The notes under the pieces were generated by a model. It was given only the letters and a program-made list of their open reading frames with translations, ran no database searches and was not told the DNA's origin. Shown here in pieces: positions 1 through 6,487 of a stretch of DNA of 46,054 bases. Position 1 is the stretch's first letter, and each line of letters begins with the position of its first letter. The stretch is from positions 1 through 46,054 of the forward strand of contig JAAXOU010000005.1 in assembly GCA_012396115.1 (NCBI GenBank). The letters run 5' to 3'. Position numbers and translations under genes: made by a program. This DNA is from Streptomyces somaliensis DSM 40738 (GTDB taxonomy: Bacteria; Actinomycetota; Actinomycetes; Streptomycetales; Streptomycetaceae).

Positions 1-99
1 GAGGGTAAGGCTCCCAGGAGACGACTGGGTTGATAGGCCGGATATGGAAGCCCAGTGATGGGTGGAGTTGACCGGTACTAATAGGCCGAGGGCTTGTCC
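1..99 (+). rRNA. 23S ribosomal RNA, 3' end (partial)
   Basis: The window opens inside the last domain of 23S rRNA. The conserved actinobacterial 3' end is recognisable, including the stretch reading TAATAGGCCGAGGGCTTGTC, which pairs with the 5' end of the molecule. The end at about base 99 is estimated from that terminal helix. The spacer to the 5S gene is about 78 bases. The 16S gene and most of 23S lie to the left, outside the window. Confidence 0.93.
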
Positions 100-177
100 T
101 CAGGTGCTCGCGTCCACTGTGTTGTTCTGAAGGAACGACCTCCCGTGATGTCCGGTTGAGGTGGTTATCTTCATAGT

Positions 178-296
178 GTTTCGGTGGTCATAGCGTGAGG
201 GAAACGCCCGGTCACATTCCGAACCCGGAAGCTAAGCCTTTCAGCGCCGATGGTACTGCAGGGGGGACCCTGTGGGAGAGTAGGACACCGCCGAAC
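178..296 (+). rRNA. 5S ribosomal RNA
   Basis: About 119 bases that match the Streptomyces 5S consensus as remembered. The 5' end GTTTCGGTGG pairs with the 3' end CCGCCGAAC to close helix I. The internal landmarks CCGAACCCGGAAGCTAAG and GATGGTACTGCAGGGGGGAC are present. It follows 23S in the usual order and is the last gene of the rRNA operon. Ends are set by the terminal helix and could be off by one or two bases. Confidence 0.96.
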
Positions 297-306
297 AATC
301 CTTGTC

Positions 307-340
307 AAAGAGCCCCGCACCGCCAGGTGCGGGGCTCTTT
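307..340 (+). terminator. rRNA operon terminator
   Basis: A perfect inverted repeat with 15-base arms (AAAGAGCCCCGCACC and its complement) around a GCCA loop, starting 11 bases after the 5S gene. The right arm ends in CTTT. This is the expected intrinsic terminator of the rRNA operon. Confidence 0.9.
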
Positions 341-467
341 CGCGTTTCCGGTTCTTTCAAGCCGACGGTTCTGTCGAATTCCCAGCGCCGGTGTGAGCTT
401 GTGCCGTATGCCACTGGTAGCGGCCAGATCGTGAGTCGGCCCGATCCTGCGGGCCCAGGTCGCGAGG

Positions 468-487
468 CTAGTACTCCAACTGTAAAT
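468..487 (+). repeat. Left terminal inverted repeat of the IS701-type element
   Basis: CTAGTACTCCAACTGTAAAT, read inward. It pairs with 1835-1854. The first four bases are the candidate target duplication. The partner match is 17 of 20. Confidence 0.6.
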
Positions 488-499
488 AACGATCGCCCT

Positions 500-1195
500 T
501 TGCTCGCGACTCGACGACTGTAGTGGCAGGCCCGGGAACGGGCTTGATGACGACGCCGCCATTCGCCGGTGCTTCGGTTGCGGCGGATCAGCAGGTGGCG
601 GTGGCCTGGCGCGGTGCTGGGCAGGTCGATGTGGGCCCAGGCGTAGAAGTTGAGTCCGGTGGGCCGGCAGCGGTCGGGCTGGTCGGTCCACGAGGGTGGG
701 GCGTAGAGCTCTCGGTCCAGTACGGCATGTCCGCGCCGACCTGCGTAGGCCCTGCGTAAGCGAGGTAGACGGCGACTTGGGCGTTTTCGATTCTGCCCGC
801 GGTGCCGGTGTGCTGGCGCTGCACGCCGACGGCGTGGATGCCCTTCTTCACGTCGCCGGTCTCGTCGACCACAAGCACCGCCTAGGCGTCGTGCAGGTGC
901 TCGACCACACGTAGTCGCGCAGGTCGTCACGGACGGCGCCGGCGTCCCACTCGGCGCGGCTGAGCAGGTGCTGCATGGCGTCGGGGCTGGCCTCGCCGGC
1001 CCATTCGGCGATGGTCCAGCAGTTCTTCCGCGGCAGGTCCGTGGGCAGTCCCAGCACCAGGTGTCGTATTCGCCGTCGGGGTTCGATCCGGGCGAACCTG
1101 CCCGTGATGCGGTCCATCAGGTCCTCGAACGCTTCCTGCCAGCGGACAGCGTCTACGCTGTGGCCTGTGGCCACCGACTGATCGTTTGTCTTCAC
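500..1195 (-). pseudogene. IS701-family transposase, broken
   Basis: Fragments of one DDE transposase lie in three frames. The N-terminal part starts at 1195 and contains RWQEAFEDLMDRITGRFAR and LPRKNCWTIAEWAGEASPD. After DYV a 2-base insertion shifts the frame, and the restored frame has an in-frame TAG at 882-884. The next part contains [11 protein letters not shown], which carries the first catalytic Asp, and [22 protein letters not shown] second shift near 750 leads to [17 protein letters not shown]. It then jumps to [10 protein letters not shown] and [15 protein letters not shown], and again to WRRRHQAR, so most of the central and C-terminal catalytic core is gone. The usual family length is about 400 aa. 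No active transposase can be made. Confidence 0.88.
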
Positions 1196-1265
1196 ACACC
1201 GATGATCAACGGTGGCCGTACCTGTCAGTGCCAGGAGGACGGAACGGCTCGTCGAAGGAGGCGCA

Positions 1266-1814
1266 GTGCTGGGATTGCTGGGTTTTTACGACGAGTTGAG
1301 CGGCCGCTCCGGCCAGGCGAGCGGATCGATCCATGACGCCGTCCGGTCCGTCGGCGAGCCGGACGAGCCGGACCTGGTGGCCTACCTGGACGCTGGCCAC
1401 TTCCTGATCGACGTCATGGAAGCCGGACCCGACGTCATCACCGGCAGCCCCCACCGACACTCTCCGGGATGCTCGTCACTGGTGACCGACGGCACCTGGT
1501 TGTGGCGCCAGGACTTCCCGCACTACCTGGAAACCCACCACGTCTCGCTGCCCCGGACGTTCCTTGAACACGTCCGCAGCCAGAACTACCGGATGCCCAC
1601 CATCGCCGTCGCGCAGTTCGCTCCGCACTACAACGAGACCATGCCGCTGGTCGGTTGGGCCTCGGCCGTCCCGTGGCGATCGACTGCGACCACGCTCGTA
1701 CCCGAACCACGAGCAGTGACCAGCAAAGCCCAGTTCGACGCGGCGAAGCCGGCCCAGGACCGGAATCGGCCGCAAGGCAGCTGGAGCAAACGGCGCAAGC
1801 CACGGAAGGCATAG
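1266..1814 (+). CDS. Hypothetical protein inside the IS-bounded segment
   Basis: A 182-aa product with no family I can name. The GTG start at 1266 is chosen because AAGGAG lies 5 bases upstream. The first 130 residues look like a genuine compact soluble protein, with acidic and aromatic patches such as PDLVAYLDAGHFLIDVMEAG and a HRHSPGC segment. The last 40 residues are abruptly basic (ending SKRRKPRKA), and their DNA lies close to the element's right inverted repeat. The native C-terminus may therefore have been replaced by element sequence. There is no signal peptide or membrane segment. It is either a passenger gene or a host gene caught between element remnants. Confidence 0.55.
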   Translation: MLGLLGFYDELSGRSGQASGSIHDAVRSVGEPDEPDLVAYLDAGHFLIDVMEAGPDVITGSPHRHSPGCSSLVTDGTWLWRQDFPHYLETHHVSLPRTFLEHVRSQNYRMPTIAVAQFAPHYNETMPLVGWASAVPWRSTATTLVPEPRAVTSKAQFDAAKPAQDRNRPQGSWSKRRKPRKA

Positions 1815-1834
1815 GCACCAGCAGCCCAAGAGCG

Positions 1835-1854
1835 ATCTACAGCTGGAGCACTAG
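1835..1854 (-). repeat. Right terminal inverted repeat of the IS701-type element
   Basis: Read inward on the reverse strand it is CTAGTGCTCCAGCTGTAGAT, the partner of 468-487. Its outer CTAG contains the TAG stop codon of the neighbouring YunG-like gene. Confidence 0.6.
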
Positions 1855-2264
1855 CCGCGGGCAGCCGGAGACCCCGCCGTGTGCTTTCCGAGCTTCTCCG
1901 CGACCCGGTTCCGGAGGAGTTCGTACTCCTCGCGCAGCCGGACGAGCTTCGGCGGCCGGGGAACGACGACGCCCCCGGTGACGATCTCCTCCGGCCCGAA
2001 CTGCTCACGGGTGAGATCGACCTCCACACCCATGCCGAGCCGGTTCCACCAGTGGTAATCCGTGCGCACACCGTCCACCAGCACCTCGCCGCGGATCAGC
2101 TCGCCTCCCAGCAGGTCGTTGAGCACCATTGCGGTGACACCGCACTGGTCCCGGGCGGGGTTGTCCGGCGTCCAGCGCGCCCGGAACTCGGGCGTGCACG
2201 TGTCGGCGCCCCAACTGCTGCGAACGGCCTGCTCGATGTCGGTGAGGAGCAACGGTGTCGTCAT
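1851..2264 (-). CDS. YunG-like protein
   Basis: A 137-aa soluble protein resembling the YunG family, whose function is unknown. Visible features are LTDIEQAVRSSWGADTC near the N-terminus and NPARDQCGVTAMVLNDLLGG, with the conserved QC-GVTA core. HWWNRLGMGVEVDLTREQF follows at mid-protein. The start at 2264 is preferred over the in-frame ATG at 2273 because GAGG lies about nine bases upstream of the former and directly abuts the latter. The stop TAG is part of the CTAG that borders the IS701-type element, so the insertion kept the same stop codon. It is transcribed away from the acetyltransferase gene at 2476; the 210-base gap should hold both promoters. Confidence 0.75.
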   Translation of the reverse strand: MTTPLLLTDIEQAVRSSWGADTCTPEFRARWTPDNPARDQCGVTAMVLNDLLGGELIRGEVLVDGVRTDYHWWNRLGMGVEVDLTREQFGPEEIVTGGVVVPRPPKLVRLREEYELLRNRVAEKLGKHTAGSPAARG

Positions 2265-2475
2265 GGCGGTCATCCTCGCAGCCGGCGCTGACAACAGCGG
2301 GCGGCGGCGAACCCCACAGGCCGGCCGTGACGAAGGCGGCTGGCGGATCTACGGCGGCGGGGCGCCCCCGGCCGGGAGCGGACGGCGGTGGACGGCGTGA
2401 GGCGGGAGGGGAGCGGCGTCGGGGCGGTGCGGTTATGCGGTTGCCCGGGGTGGGGGCGCTGGGGAGGATCGGGGG

Positions 2476-3066
2476 ATGAGGTACTCGATACGCCCCGTGC
2501 GGGCGGGGGAATGGCGTGAGGTCCGTGCCCTGCGGCTGGACGCGTTGAGGGACCCGGCGGCGCCGCTCGCCTTCCTCGACACGTACGAGGCCGCCGTGGT
2601 GAGGCCCGAGGCGTACTGGCGGGAGCGGACCGAGAGCACCGCGGAGGGTAGTGCGACGGGCCGGCAGGTGGTGGCCGTCGCGCCGGACGGGCGGTGGGTC
2701 GGGTCGGTGACCGCGCTGCTCGAACGGCCGGGCCAGGAGGTGCTGTTCGGCGAGGTGCCGGAGGTGGACCAGGCGCACCTCGTCGGCGTCTACCTGCGGT
2801 CCGAGGCGCGGGGTGGCGGTGTGGCGGAGAAGCTGCTGGGGGCGGCCGTGGACTGGGCGTGGTCGCTGCGCGAGCCGGTGGTGCGGAGGGTGCGGCTGTA
2901 CGTGCACGAGCGGAACGCGCGGGCGGTGGGGTTGTACCGGAAAGCGGCGTTCCTGCCGAGCGGGCGGGCCCTGCCGGTGAAGGGGGAGCCGGGTGTGGTG
3001 GAGCGGGAGTACGAGATGTGGCGGCTGGACGGGCGCGAGGACGGCGAGGGGCCGCTGGGAGGGTAG
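2476..3066 (+). CDS. GNAT family N-acetyltransferase
   Basis: A 196-aa GNAT-fold acetyltransferase, predicted to move an acetyl group from acetyl-CoA to an amine; the substrate is unknown. Strand beta-1 begins at IRPVRAGEWREVRALRLDAL. The acetyl-CoA loop is LVGVYLRSEARGGGVAEKLL at about residues 102-121, a variant of the R-x-x-G-x-G/A motif. The C-terminal part has VRLYVHERNARAVGLYRKAAF, the usual helix and strand that close the fold. GGAGG lies eight bases before the ATG, so the start is firm. It is a single-gene unit converging on the secretion-like operon. Confidence 0.85.
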   Translation: MRYSIRPVRAGEWREVRALRLDALRDPAAPLAFLDTYEAAVVRPEAYWRERTESTAEGSATGRQVVAVAPDGRWVGSVTALLERPGQEVLFGEVPEVDQAHLVGVYLRSEARGGGVAEKLLGAAVDWAWSLREPVVRRVRLYVHERNARAVGLYRKAAFLPSGRALPVKGEPGVVEREYEMWRLDGREDGEGPLGG

Positions 3067-3152
3067 GGGCTCCGCCGGGGCCGTGTCGGGGGCGGGAGGG
3101 GGACTGGACCCCCCGGGCCCTCCCCAGGAGCCCTACGGGCCCCGAGAGAGGT

Positions 3153-3215
3153 CCTACGGGCCCTACGGGTCTTAAGGGCTCCATAGGCTTCACGGGCCCT
3201 GCGGGCTACGGGGCC
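3153..3215 (+). repeat. Imperfect 9-bp tandem array, about 7 units
   Basis: Consecutive 9-mers read CCTACGGGC, CCTACGGGT, CTTAAGGGC, TCCATAGGC, TTCACGGGC, CCTGCGGGC and TACGGGGCC. The array sits in the short convergent gap between the acetyltransferase and the VirD4-like gene and runs into the last codons of the latter. Read forward it would encode Gly-X-Y triplets, but no start or ribosome binding site accompanies it. Confidence 0.75.
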
Positions 3216-4933
3216 GGTGCGGTGAGGGGTTCCTGCCAGCGGGCACGGGCCTGTTCGCGGGAACGGAGCAGCGCGAGTGTGGGGAGGCCCCGGTCGTGGC
3301 CGGTGGCGAGGAGCTCCGGGAGGCGGGGGAGCGGGGCGACGGCGGCCACGTCGTCGAGAACGAGGGTCATTGGTGGGTCGAGCCGACCGTCGGATGACCG
3401 TGCGGCCATGCGGCGGCCGTGCTCGACCACGTGCGAGGTGAGGGCGGTGAGGAGGGGCATCGCCCCGGGGTCGGTCCGGGGGTCCTCGATCGGTTCGCCC
3501 ACCACGTAGAGCGTTCCCCATTCGGCGGCGAATGATTCCAGGACGAGCGCGTCGGTTCGGTGCGGGGTGCACGCCTCGCGGACGTGGACCAGGGACAGGG
3601 CGCCCAGCGCACGGGCCGTCAGGGCCCTGGCGGCGTCCCGCCGTTCCGGGTGGGCGGTGAGCGCGGACTCCAGCAGTCCGGCGTGGCTGTTGGTGGCCTT
3701 GGGGTGCGTACGGAGGATGCGGACCGGCTCGTGGGCCGCGCCGTGGTGCTGCGCCCAGCGGTGGACCTGCTTGAACGGTCGGCCGTCGACGGCGGCGGCG
3801 TGCAGCCAGCAGCGCAGCAGGGTCTCGGCGGTGTCGGCGACGGCGGCGTCCACGCGGGCGCGGGGCCGTACCGGGGCGAGCAGCGCGGCGGCGCGGGAGG
3901 CGGCCGTCGCGGTGTCCTCGCAGCCGTCGGCGGGCGACCAGTGGAGGCGCGCCGGGGTGTCGCAGAGGTGCCCGGGGTCGTAGACGGCGACCGGGCCCAG
4001 CTTGGCGCGGGCGTCCTTCGTGTCGGCCCACAGGGTGGGGTCGGAGGTGACGACCAGGGCGGGGCCCTCGGCGTCCAGGACCGCCCGGAGGGCGTGGGGG
4101 CGGCGCGCGGCGCGGTCGCCGAGGACGAGGCGCGGCGGGGCGGGGCGGGCGACGGGGAGGACGGTGGGTGCGGGGAGGACGGCGCCGGGCGGTACGGCGA
4201 CGCCCTGGGCGCCGGAGTGCGCGGTGGAGGAGTGCGGGGTGGAAGGGTGCGGGGTGCCGGAGTGCGCGGTGAGGGGCGGTGCGGTGGCGGATGGCGCGGC
4301 TTTGGGCGGAGCCGTACGCGGCGCCGGTACGGGTTCCCGTACGAGGTGCCCCAGGGCATCCCCTACGGGGTGGCCGGGGGCGTGCGGGGGCTCGTACGCG
4401 GGCGGGTGTACGGGCGCGTGTACAGGGGCCTTCGGGGACGTCCCCTCGGGGCCCGGTGCGGGCGCCGAGGGGGGTGCCGCCGCCCGGTCGGGTGCCGCGA
4501 CGGCGGCCCCGGTGGTCGCCGCCGTCGCGCCGGGGTGGCCGCGCCGGGCGCGGGCGGCCGCCCGTACCGCCCGCCAGCGGGCCACCGTGCCCACCAAGAA
4601 CACCGCCAGTACCGCGGCGACCATCAGTTCGCCGATCAGCAGCCCCCAGAACACCCCGGGGGCGGGGAGCTGGTTGGCCGGCGTCAGCGGCCACGCGCCC
4701 GCCAGGTCCTGCGGGTCGGTGAGCAGGTGGCGCAGGGCCAGCGGGGTGCGGGCGAAGGTGGCGCCGCGCGGCCAGGAGCCGTGGGTGAACAGCCCGGCCA
4801 GGCCGGTCGCCGTCCACGCCACCAGCGTCACGCCGAGCAGCAGTCCCAGCAGCGTCAGGAGCAGCCCGTCGGGGATGCCGCGCTCGGCGGCCCCGCCCCG
4901 GCCCCCGCCCCGTGCGTCCGGCGTGCCGTTCAC
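3206..4933 (-). CDS. VirD4/TraG-like protein with degenerate nucleotide-binding site
   Basis: A 575-aa protein in the position of the coupling protein, last gene of the secretion-like operon. Two membrane segments lie near residues 18-42 and 90-112, followed by a long Pro/Ala/His-rich linker (about 120-245) and a C-terminal RecA-like region. That region keeps a Walker B-like TLVLDDVAAVAPLPRLPELL near the end, as in VirD4/TraG enzymes that feed substrates to type IV channels. No G-x4-G-K-S/T motif is visible anywhere. The strand before the usual P-loop (RLVLGDRAARRPHALRAVL) passes directly into ALVVTSDPTLWAD. The GTG start is two bases after the stop of the upstream ATPase gene. Homologues are often labelled type VI secretion proteins, which I consider misleading. 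Confidence 0.72.
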   Translation of the reverse strand: MNGTPDARGGGRGGAAERGIPDGLLLTLLGLLLGVTLVAWTATGLAGLFTHGSWPRGATFARTPLALRHLLTDPQDLAGAWPLTPANQLPAPGVFWGLLIGELMVAAVLAVFLVGTVARWRAVRAAARARRGHPGATAATTGAAVAAPDRAAAPPSAPAPGPEGTSPKAPVHAPVHPPAYEPPHAPGHPVGDALGHLVREPVPAPRTAPPKAAPSATAPPLTAHSGTPHPSTPHSSTAHSGAQGVAVPPGAVLPAPTVLPVARPAPPRLVLGDRAARRPHALRAVLDAEGPALVVTSDPTLWADTKDARAKLGPVAVYDPGHLCDTPARLHWSPADGCEDTATAASRAAALLAPVRPRARVDAAVADTAETLLRCWLHAAAVDGRPFKQVHRWAQHHGAAHEPVRILRTHPKATNSHAGLLESALTAHPERRDAARALTARALGALSLVHVREACTPHRTDALVLESFAAEWGTLYVVGEPIEDPRTDPGAMPLLTALTSHVVEHGRRMAARSSDGRLDPPMTLVLDDVAAVAPLPRLPELLATGHDRGLPTLALLRSREQARARWQEPLTAPAP

Positions 4934-4935
4934 CT

Positions 4936-6348
4936 TCAGGCCACCGTCGATTCGTGCGAGCCGTTCATCTGCCGCTCCATGAGGGCCGCGCGCTGCTCCG
5001 CCTCCCACTCGGCGGCCTTGAGGTCCTCGGGCAGCTCGGGCGGAGCCGACTCGGTCATGGCGCGGTCGGTGTAGACGAGGGGCCGCTCCGCTTCGGTGAT
5101 CAGGTGCTTGACGACCTGGACGTTGCCGTTGACGTCCCAGACGGCGATGCCGGGGGTGAGGGTGGGGATGATCTCCACGGCCCAGCGGGGCAGGCCGAGC
5201 ACCCGGCCGGTGGCGCGCGCCTCGTCGGCCTTCTGGGCGTAGATGGTGCGGGTGGAGGCCATTTTGAGGATCGCCGCCGCCTCCCGTGCCGCCGCTCCGT
5301 CGACCACGTCGCTGAGGTGGTGGACGACGGCGACGAAGGACAGGCCGAGGCGCCGGCCGAACTTCAGCAGCCTTTGGAACAGCTGGGCGACGAAGGGGCT
5401 GTTGATGATGTGCCAGGCCTCCTCGACGAGGAAGATGCGCTTCTTCCGGTCGGGGCGGATCCAGGTGTGCTCCAGCCACACGCCGACGATCGCCATGAGG
5501 ATGGGCATGGCGATGGAGTTGCGGTCGATGTGCGACAGGTCGAAGACGATGAGCGGTGCGTCGAGGTCGATGCCGACGGTCGTCGGGCCGTCGAACATGC
5601 CGCGCAGGTCGCCGTCGACGAGCCGGTCGAGGACGAGCGCGACGTCGAGGCCCCAGGCGCGCACGTCGTCTATGTCGACGTTCATCGCCTCCGCCGACTC
5701 GACTTCGGGGTGGCGCAGTTGCTCGACGATGTCGGTGAGGACGGGCTGGCGGTCGGTGACCGTCCCGTTGACGTACGCGTGGGCGACCTTCAGCGCGAAG
5801 CCGGCCCGCTCGTCGAGTCCGTGGCCCATCGCGACCTCGATGATGGTGCGCAGCAGGGCGAGCTGGCCGGTGGTGGTGATGGAGGGGTCGAGCGGGTTGA
5901 GGCGGATGCCGTCGTCGAGGGCGGCCATCGGGTCGAGGCGGATGGGGGTGATGCCCAGCTGCTCGGCGATGAGGTTCCACTCGCCGACGCCGTCCTCGCC
6001 CTGCGCGTCGAGGACCACGACCTGGCGGTCGCGGAAGCGGAGCTGGCGCAGGACGTACGTCTTCTCCAGCGCCGACTTGCCGTTGCCGGACTCGCCGAGG
6101 ACCAGCCAGTGCGGGGCGGGGAGCTGCTGCCCGTACAGCTGGAACGGGTCGTAGATGTAGCCCTTGCCGCTGTACACCTCCCGGCCGATGATCACGCCGG
6201 AGTCGCCGAGGCCGGGTGCGGCGGTCGGCAGGTAGACCGCCTGGGCCTGGCCGGTGGAGGTGCGCACGGGCAGGCGGGTGGTCTCCACCTTTCCGAAGAG
6301 GAAGGAGGTGAAGGCTTCGGTGAGGACGGACAGCGGATCGCGCATCAT
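4936..6348 (-). CDS. VirB4/TraC-like secretion ATPase
   Basis: A 470-aa ATPase corresponding to the motor domain of VirB4/TraC proteins, which power type IV secretion at the inner face of the membrane. Walker A is GESGNGKS at residues 85-92 and Walker B is IFLVEE at 305-310, followed by AWHIINSPFVAQLFQRLLK, typical of the family. VVLDAQGEDGVGEWN and RLNPLDP are also family hallmarks. There is no N-terminal VirB4 domain here; that part seems to be supplied by the gene at 6488. AGGGG precedes two adjacent ATG codons (6348 and 6345), and the second has the better spacing. It is followed almost immediately by the VirD4-like gene, so the two are probably co-translated. Confidence 0.88.
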   Translation of the reverse strand: MMRDPLSVLTEAFTSFLFGKVETTRLPVRTSTGQAQAVYLPTAAPGLGDSGVIIGREVYSGKGYIYDPFQLYGQQLPAPHWLVLGESGNGKSALEKTYVLRQLRFRDRQVVVLDAQGEDGVGEWNLIAEQLGITPIRLDPMAALDDGIRLNPLDPSITTTGQLALLRTIIEVAMGHGLDERAGFALKVAHAYVNGTVTDRQPVLTDIVEQLRHPEVESAEAMNVDIDDVRAWGLDVALVLDRLVDGDLRGMFDGPTTVGIDLDAPLIVFDLSHIDRNSIAMPILMAIVGVWLEHTWIRPDRKKRIFLVEEAWHIINSPFVAQLFQRLLKFGRRLGLSFVAVVHHLSDVVDGAAAREAAAILKMASTRTIYAQKADEARATGRVLGLPRWAVEIIPTLTPGIAVWDVNGNVQVVKHLITEAERPLVYTDRAMTESAPPELPEDLKAAEWEAEQRAALMERQMNGSHESTVA

Positions 6349-6400
6349 CAGGCCCCTATCGTCCTATCGGCTCGTCCTGTCGGCTCGTACGGCGCCCGCG

Positions 6401-6427
6401 GCGCACGGGGCGCACGGGGCGCACGGG
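6401..6427 (+). repeat. 9-bp tandem array, 3 perfect units
   Basis: GCGCACGGG three times, flanked on both sides by GGCGCCCGCGG, in the 139-base gap between the SCO6880-like and VirB4-like genes. The same spacer also repeats TCGGCTCGT twice further left. No gene is seen in the spacer. Confidence 0.75.
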
Positions 6428-6487
6428 GCGCCCGCGGCACCCGCCGGGCCCGGTGCGGCGCCCGTCCCCGGCGGGGCGGCCGCCGGC

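Larger units (their letters stand above)
468..1854. mobile_element. Decayed IS701-type element bounded by inverted ends and CTAG
   Basis: The left border reads inward CTAGTACTCCAACTGTAAAT. The right border, read inward on the other strand, is CTAGTGCTCCAGCTGTAGAT, so 17 of 20 bases agree and all three differences are A/G. CTAG sits at both outer edges, which fits the 4-bp YTAR target duplication known for IS701 elements. Inside are a broken reverse-strand transposase (500-1195) and a forward reading frame (1266-1814). The 1.39-kb size is typical of the family, but the transposase is internally deleted and about 650 bases lie between its start and the right end. The span may therefore be one element with a passenger gene, or two merged remnants. 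Confidence 0.6.

Noticed and set aside
195..930. Small forward and reverse frames over the 5S gene and the element's left end
   Set aside because: They run through rRNA, the terminator or transposase fragments and have no independent coding support.
2694..3509. A 271-codon forward frame with collagen-like Gly-X-Y triplets near its middle
   Set aside because: It overlaps the acetyltransferase gene in another frame and has no start signal. The triplets come from the 9-bp DNA array.
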